In this document: positions 59,204 to 64,000 of the stretch, one piece after another | Numbering within the stretch: the first letter of the stretch is position 1 | Layout: each line of letters begins with the position of its first letter | NCBI GenBank assembly: GCA_963210315.1 | Contig: OY723271.1 | Coordinates: 558,001-622,000 of the forward strand | Direction of reading: 5' to 3' | DNA length: 64,000 nucleotides | DNA from: Rhynchopus euleeides | Taxonomy: Eukaryota > Euglenozoa > Diplonemea > Diplonemida > Diplonemidae | Translations under genes and position numbers: made by a program | The notes under the pieces: model-generated | Told to the model about the DNA's origin: nothing | The model's database searches: none | Seen by the model: only the letters and a program-made list of their open reading frames with translations

Positions 59204-62200
59204 CTACGCACGCGATTCGTGAGTCCCAGTGCTGAACAAACCATGCTTGTGGTCCATACGTGAGGCAATGACGTCGCACAGCAAGGCACACACGGCGTAC
59301 ACGCTGCCCCGTTTGCGCAGCTCCCCTGCAGCAGTGGCAAGCCCGCGTGTCACCATCGCCTCTGTGACCTGTGTGTCCGTTGCAGCGAACAGCGCCGTCT
59401 GCTCCGTCTGCAGCGCCATGGTGTGCACACGCTGGCTGACCTGTACGCACTGCCCCACAGCTGTCACGAAGCGCTGCTTCCCCGTCCCGACGAAGCCTGT
59501 GAACACCTTGCCGCTGCTCAGCCCGCAGCGCACGCCGTCCGCAGCCCTGCCGGACATCAGGCTGGCGAAGCGCAGTGCCGCCTCGAGGTGCCCCGCACAC
59601 GGTGCCATCACGTTCCACGCAACAAGCGCCGCCGTGCCGCATACGTTCAGAAGGCGTCCGTCGCTGCGCCCCAGGCACGCAACCACACCGCGCAGGTTGC
59701 TGTCCGCCATGGCGGTCACCTCCGCACACGGCAGGTCCACCACCTCGCAGTCCACATACCCTGTGGTGGCGCTGCCCACCTCGGACATCTTGTCTCGGTT
59801 GAGGTGTTCCACAGCGTTGAGCCGAGTGCGACGCATAGTCCGACCGCTTGCGACAGACCCATTGCTGCTTGTGCCATCGCTGGCATTGATGCTGTTGCTG
59901 CGGAGTGGGTTGGGCACATCCGCATCGTGCACGTGCGCTGCACGCTGCGGCATGCTTGCAGGAACCAGCAGGCACAGGGGGATGTCACCGATGCCCTTCA
60001 GTGACCGTGGCCCCAGCGGCACCACCACCGCCAGCTGCTCCTGCACAGCTGCGAGGGTGCTGACCACAGACGCCTCCACCGCCACACCGCCACACACGCC
60101 GTTCGCCTCCAGACGTGCAGCGCGGTTCACCGTCGGTCCGAAGTAGTCGCACCGCCGCACCACCTCGTTGTGCTCCACGTTCACCGCCCCGTGCGTCACT
60201 CCTATGCGCACACCCAACCCGCGCAGCCCACGCCCTTCGTCCCCAGGCGTCTGCACCACCTCCAGCAGCCCGGCAGGCCACGTGGCTTGGAACAGCCGCT
60301 CCTGAGTACGTAGCCCGAACCGCACCGCCGCGTCCAGGTCTGGGAACGACACCATGAATGAGTCGCCAATCGTCTTCACCTCGTACCCGCCGTGTTCGGC
60401 AATCACCTCGCGGATCACGGTGTTGTGCAGCCGCAGCGCCTCCGCCATCTCCTCCGTGCACGCCTCCCACAGGTGCGTCGACCCCTTCACGTCTGTGAAC
60501 AGCACCGCCGCATGCCCCGTCTCACGCCCAGGCGCCTCCCGTTGCTGAGAATCCGCAAACACATGCTCGCTCGAGAAGATGGCCTCCGGCATGAAGGTCT
60601 TGTACTCCCGCATGTTCACCACAAGCGTGTTGATGGCACGCCGCATCACGTTGATCTCCCGCAGCAGCGACACGTCCCCCTCCAGCGTCGCGATCCCCTC
60701 CACGTCCACCTGCGACACGCGCATGATCTCCTGTGCAAACACCGTGAAGGGGCGCGTCATCATGTTGTTGAACACCAGGAACACCACCACAGACGTCATC
60801 CCGATCGCCACAATGATCATGATCGTCGCATTCGCACGCTGCGTCAGCTCCTTCTTCGTGTTGTCCTCCTGGATCTGCACGTCCGACAGCGTCTCACGCC
60901 TGTTCGCGTCCACAACACGCATGATGTCGTCGCGTGGGATCATCACAGCCACACTCCACTTCACCCCCGCACGCTGACCGGTGTTCATATCCAGCGTCTT
61001 CGTCTGTGCAAAGTAGCGCTTGCTTGGAACGTCACGCACAAGCTTGTCTCCGGTGTGCAACGACTTGATCTCTGCATCAGACATGCTGGTGTCGAAGAGC
61101 TGCAGGCTGTCCATCCGCCCCTTGAAGAACTGGCCCGAGCGGTATGGAAGATTATGAATCCGAACGTCATGAACTGCAAAGAAAAAACTGACGTCTGCCT
61201 GGAAGGGCGAACGCGTGTCTGACGACATGTCGTGCAGTGTGCCGTTGACGTAGACGGCGCAATATCCCCCGCGCGCCACAGCAGTGATGGTGGTCCACGC
61301 ACCCACAGGGAACCCGCCTTCGTACGCTTTCGTGCGGCACCCGTACTTCAGCACGAACAGGTACAGCTGCCCGTTCGCAAACAGCCTGATGTTCGCATCA
61401 CCCACAAGTGAGTCGCTGAACAGACGCGGTGTGGTGGCACGTGGGCTTGTCTCTGTGTACGCAACGTCAGGCCGGATCCGCATGCTCACCATGAAGTCGG
61501 ATTGTGCTGAGAAGTCGGGTCGCATCATGCACCGGGTCACTGACTCAGTGGTTGAATAATGCCATGTGCGTGCCACACACTCTGTCCCGTCTGACAGCGT
61601 CATGCTGTCGCTGAAGGCCTCGTACTTGCTGCGCCACGGCTCCTCAGGGCCGCTGACCTGCGACCTCGCCACAATCGGTGTGCGCCGGGTCAGGTTCCTG
61701 TATAGATGTAGTGCCGTCGCACCGTCGAACACCAGCACCTCCTTCTGCAGCTGGTCGTCGTACGCCACACACGTGCCGCACGCACCATCACGCATCTCTA
61801 CGTCCCAGTTGTGCACCCCTGTGTCGGCAGCACGCCCGCCGGACACCGTGATCTTCGCCAGCGTGAGGTACGGCTGCTCGCTGAAGCGATCTTGCTGGTC
61901 AAACTCCCCTGCGTGCTCGGTCCACCCATTCACAGAGTCCAGGTAGTTAGCGAGTGCTGTCACGTTGATACTGGGATGTTCGTGCATATAATACACGTCG
62001 AGCAGCGGTTCCAGCGTGTCCAGGAAGACAAGCGCCTCCATGCGCGAAGTACCGACACCAGTGTTCTGCGCCCCGAGGATAGCCTTGTCTGTATCGTCCA
62101 CCACCATCACAGACCTGTTCTGCAGGCTGCCCTGCAGGACGGCTGCGTCTTTCTGAGACCCGATGTGTACGACCGACAATGCAAGCTGGATGAACTGGTC

Positions 62201-64000
62201 AATGTGCATGAACGCCTCGATCGTGCCGTGGTACACCCCACCACTGCCGTACAGAGGCCTGTATGCAGAGATCGGGTGACCGGAAGTTACCCGTCCAGGA
62301 AATGTGAGCCTCGACGCCATCCACGTCGTGTGTGTCACGGGCTTGCCAGCTGTCACTGAGAGTGGGTCACCAATGGTGCCTGCGAGTCTCCGGCTTACAT
62401 TGTACTGGTAGGGGGGGACTGTCCCCCCGTAGGTGGACAGCTTCGTGATGAATTCCATGATTAAGAAGTTCACGCCGTACCGCCACCCCTCGTTGGTCTC
62501 TGCCACACTCCCAACCACACCGTCGTTGCGTTCGTCGTCAGGCCGATCGTCTGTCTTGTACTCAGCAGTCAGGAAGAAGCCACGAGTCGTAAACAACTGA
62601 TACAGGCGCCGCTCTGGTGATTCATTCGTTTCGTACATCATGCGCATCATGATGAGTGACCGCGAGTCAAACTGTCCCCACGTTCCGTCGAAGTCGAAGA
62701 AAATGTTATCCACCATCCGCAAGCCCTGCTCCATTGCCAGCACCTCCTTCCTCAGCAACAGCATCACACGGTCGATCATGTTCCTCCGTATTGTGTCCGA
62801 CAGTTCGATGATGTTCTTCTCAGAGCTGTCGTAGGCCAGTCCCAGTGCCACACGCCCGTTGTCCATCGCCTTATCGGTCGAGTCCTGCCCCGCCATCGTC
62901 GCAAGCGAGAAGGACACCACTGCGATCAGCATCAGCAGCGTCAGGCTCAGCCCCATGCTCGCCACCTTGAGCGGGATGCTGAAGGTCGATGTGTGCATCT
63001 CTGGGAGCAGTTGCACTGCGTCACGCCGCTGCTGCACAAACAGCACGGCAAGGACCACCACGTCCACACACACCACGATGATGCACACAACCTTCCCAGC
63101 AGACATCTCGAAGTCGGGCGACGTGTCCAGCTTCGAGCTGTTGTCCACCACAATTGGGGGAAGTGGTGCAGGTGTCGGGGAGTCTGTTGCTGGCGGCACA
63201 CCGCGCGTGAAGGTCATTCCGTCCAGTGAGTACCCAGTCCCAGGGATGTGACGCCCCCCGGCGTTGTCAATGAAGGCCTGCAGCTTCGGCGTGGCGTGGT
63301 AGTCCATAGTGTGCACGGGGATGTGCACGTGGTGAGAGTAGGAGCGCACACGAAACCAGTTCCTGTAGTATGGGGCAGACACCATGATGTACGCCTTCAC
63401 ACCTGCTTCCTGCGCGTTCCGCACCGTGTGGACGAGAGGGCACCGTCCCGTCTCAGGCACAAGCAGGATCTTGCCAGCCAGCCCTGTGTAGTCCGACACA
63501 GAGCAACCTCTGTTCGCCAGCTCTGTTGTGTACACGATCTCGTCCTTCTGTGAGGTGTAAGGGAGCTCCCATGATGGTGACCAGTCCAGAAGCGTCTCCT
63601 TCTTGCGCGGCCTGAGGAGGTTCCCGAACAGGCACAACTTCTCTGCACCCGGCAGCTGCAGCTCGACAGTGCACACCTCGCACAGTGGCTCCGGGCCGGT
63701 GCTGTCTGGTGGCTTGCAAGTGCCGACCAGCGCCGTGAAGCTAGACGGGCATCGATCCCACGGGTAGTCCTGTGGGTTGTCGAGGTAGCCTTCCGGCATG
63801 TCCTCGCACTTGTAGTGGAACTTCCCCTTCACCTTCGCACCCTTGTCCAGGGCGGCAATCGCATAGTCTGCCTCGTCGCGTGCCGCGAATAGCACAGGGA
63901 AACTCTCGATCCCGGTGCTTGAGCCAGTAAGGGCAAGACGGAAGTAGTACGGCCAGTAGTCAATCACAAACAGCATCGCAGCACCTGCGGCCTGTGCCAG
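59204..64000 (-). CDS. Receptor-type class III adenylyl cyclase, 5' end outside the window
   Basis: The frame is open to the right edge (LAQAAGAAMLF precedes the Met at 63976), so the N-terminus is missing. In numbering from that Met: end of one PA-like domain at about 1-15; a second PA-like domain at about 100-250 (LAGKILLVPETGRCPLV); spans at 295-314 and 341-360; a CACHE-like sensor at about 361-1030 interrupted by a LamG-like insert at 820-980; a span at 1051-1070; a HAMP-like linker; and a cyclase domain at 1155-1340. Metal ligands are D1162 (FTDVKGST) and D1205 (IGDSFMVSF); K1201, D1277, N1284 and R1288 match the ATP-selecting and transition-state set with the mammalian D-7-N-4-R spacing. 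A second, degenerate cyclase-like domain at about 1440-1560 (GKVFTGFVGTGKQRFVTAVG) lacks metal ligands. Confidence 0.85.
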   Translation of the reverse strand: MAQAAGAAMLFVIDYWPYYFRLALTGSSTGIESFPVLFAARDEADYAIAALDKGAKVKGKFHYKCEDMPEGYLDNPQDYPWDRCPSSFTALVGTCKPPDSTGPEPLCEVCTVELQLPGAEKLCLFGNLLRPRKKETLLDWSPSWELPYTSQKDEIVYTTELANRGCSVSDYTGLAGKILLVPETGRCPLVHTVRNAQEAGVKAYIMVSAPYYRNWFRVRSYSHHVHIPVHTMDYHATPKLQAFIDNAGGRHIPGTGYSLDGMTFTRGVPPATDSPTPAPLPPIVVDNSSKLDTSPDFEMSAGKVVCIIVVCVDVVVLAVLFVQQRRDAVQLLPEMHTSTFSIPLKVASMGLSLTLLMLIAVVSFSLATMAGQDSTDKAMDNGRVALGLAYDSSEKNIIELSDTIRRNMIDRVMLLLRKEVLAMEQGLRMVDNIFFDFDGTWGQFDSRSLIMMRMMYETNESPERRLYQLFTTRGFFLTAEYKTDDRPDDERNDGVVGSVAETNEGWRYGVNFLIMEFITKLSTYGGTVPPYQYNVSRRLAGTIGDPLSVTAGKPVTHTTWMASRLTFPGRVTSGHPISAYRPLYGSGGVYHGTIEAFMHIDQFIQLALSVVHIGSQKDAAVLQGSLQNRSVMVVDDTDKAILGAQNTGVGTSRMEALVFLDTLEPLLDVYYMHEHPSINVTALANYLDSVNGWTEHAGEFDQQDRFSEQPYLTLAKITVSGGRAADTGVHNWDVEMRDGACGTCVAYDDQLQKEVLVFDGATALHLYRNLTRRTPIVARSQVSGPEEPWRSKYEAFSDSMTLSDGTECVARTWHYSTTESVTRCMMRPDFSAQSDFMVSMRIRPDVAYTETSPRATTPRLFSDSLVGDANIRLFANGQLYLFVLKYGCRTKAYEGGFPVGAWTTITAVARGGYCAVYVNGTLHDMSSDTRSPFQADVSFFFAVHDVRIHNLPYRSGQFFKGRMDSLQLFDTSMSDAEIKSLHTGDKLVRDVPSKRYFAQTKTLDMNTGQRAGVKWSVAVMIPRDDIMRVVDANRRETLSDVQIQEDNTKKELTQRANATIMIIVAIGMTSVVVFLVFNNMMTRPFTVFAQEIMRVSQVDVEGIATLEGDVSLLREINVMRRAINTLVVNMREYKTFMPEAIFSSEHVFADSQQREAPGRETGHAAVLFTDVKGSTHLWEACTEEMAEALRLHNTVIREVIAEHGGYEVKTIGDSFMVSFPDLDAAVRFGLRTQERLFQATWPAGLLEVVQTPGDEGRGLRGLGVRIGVTHGAVNVEHNEVVRRCDYFGPTVNRAARLEANGVCGGVAVEASVVSTLAAVQEQLAVVVPLGPRSLKGIGDIPLCLLVPASMPQRAAHVHDADVPNPLRSNSINASDGTSSNGSVASGRTMRRTRLNAVEHLNRDKMSEVGSATTGYVDCEVVDLPCAEVTAMADSNLRGVVACLGRSDGRLLNVCGTAALVAWNVMAPCAGHLEAALRFASLMSGRAADGVRCGLSSGKVFTGFVGTGKQRFVTAVGQCVQVSQRVHTMALQTEQTALFAATDTQVTEAMVTRGLATAAGELRKRGSVYAVCALLCDVIASRMDHKHGLFSTGTHESRA

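Noticed and set aside
1-64000. CRISPR arrays, bacterial operons or ribosome binding sites
   Set aside because: The window is eukaryotic; no spacer-repeat array with constant unit length is present.

Overview
This is a nuclear window from a eukaryote, most likely a diplonemid or close euglenozoan relative. The main evidence is a spliced-leader (SL) exon fossilised at the 5' end of a retrotransposon (minus strand 56795-56756). Its last 16 bases, TTTCTGTACTTCATTG, differ by one base from the SL ends I remember for kinetoplastids and diplonemids. Three further points agree: every host gene I can support lies on the minus strand, a VIPER-type tyrosine-recombinase retrotransposon is present, and there is a large receptor-type class III adenylyl cyclase. 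The organism call is inference; no rRNA or organellar gene is present to confirm it.

Layout. 1-2434: short inverted repeats, G/C homopolymers, no gene. 2435-7073: an apparently complete VIPER-like retrotransposon (Gag, tyrosine recombinase, RT-RNase H) with split direct repeats. 8827-9945 and 13115-14221: two secreted/type I membrane proteins, separated by a 1.1-kb hairpin element and two small relatives. 14699-26186: a stack of nested DNA transposons, nearly all with a TA target duplication and one piggyBac-like with TTAA. 26220-28964: a zinc-motif protein of unknown function. 29174-32448: a second stack of TA elements. 32451-36147: gene-free. 36148-38912: a 5'-truncated LINE carrying RNase H. 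39524-45124: a PH-like/PDZ-like/coiled-coil protein with one probable GT-AG intron. 46031-46902: another TA element. 48253-58575: a 10-kb segment with piggyBac-like ends that encloses a full-length LINE (49316-56795) with an 11-bp target duplication. 59204-64000: 3' part of a receptor adenylyl cyclase running off the window.

How it fits together. Host genes point one way, as in euglenozoan polycistronic units, with pyrimidine tracts and AG dinucleotides in front of some starts that could serve SL trans-splicing. The intergenic DNA is filled with mobile elements. The three primary TA-element insertions in host DNA all sit at a TA with C tracts on both sides, and later elements inserted into that junction TA or into each other. 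The most unusual item is the LINE. Its single 2210-residue ORF combines reverse transcriptase, a restriction-like endonuclease, two OTU-like protease domains with the expected Cys/His pair, a third OTU-like segment lacking them, and Cys-rich zinc modules. Its 5' end carries a complete SL plus a 16-nt remnant of an older SL, which implies repeated rounds of trans-splicing followed by retrotransposition.
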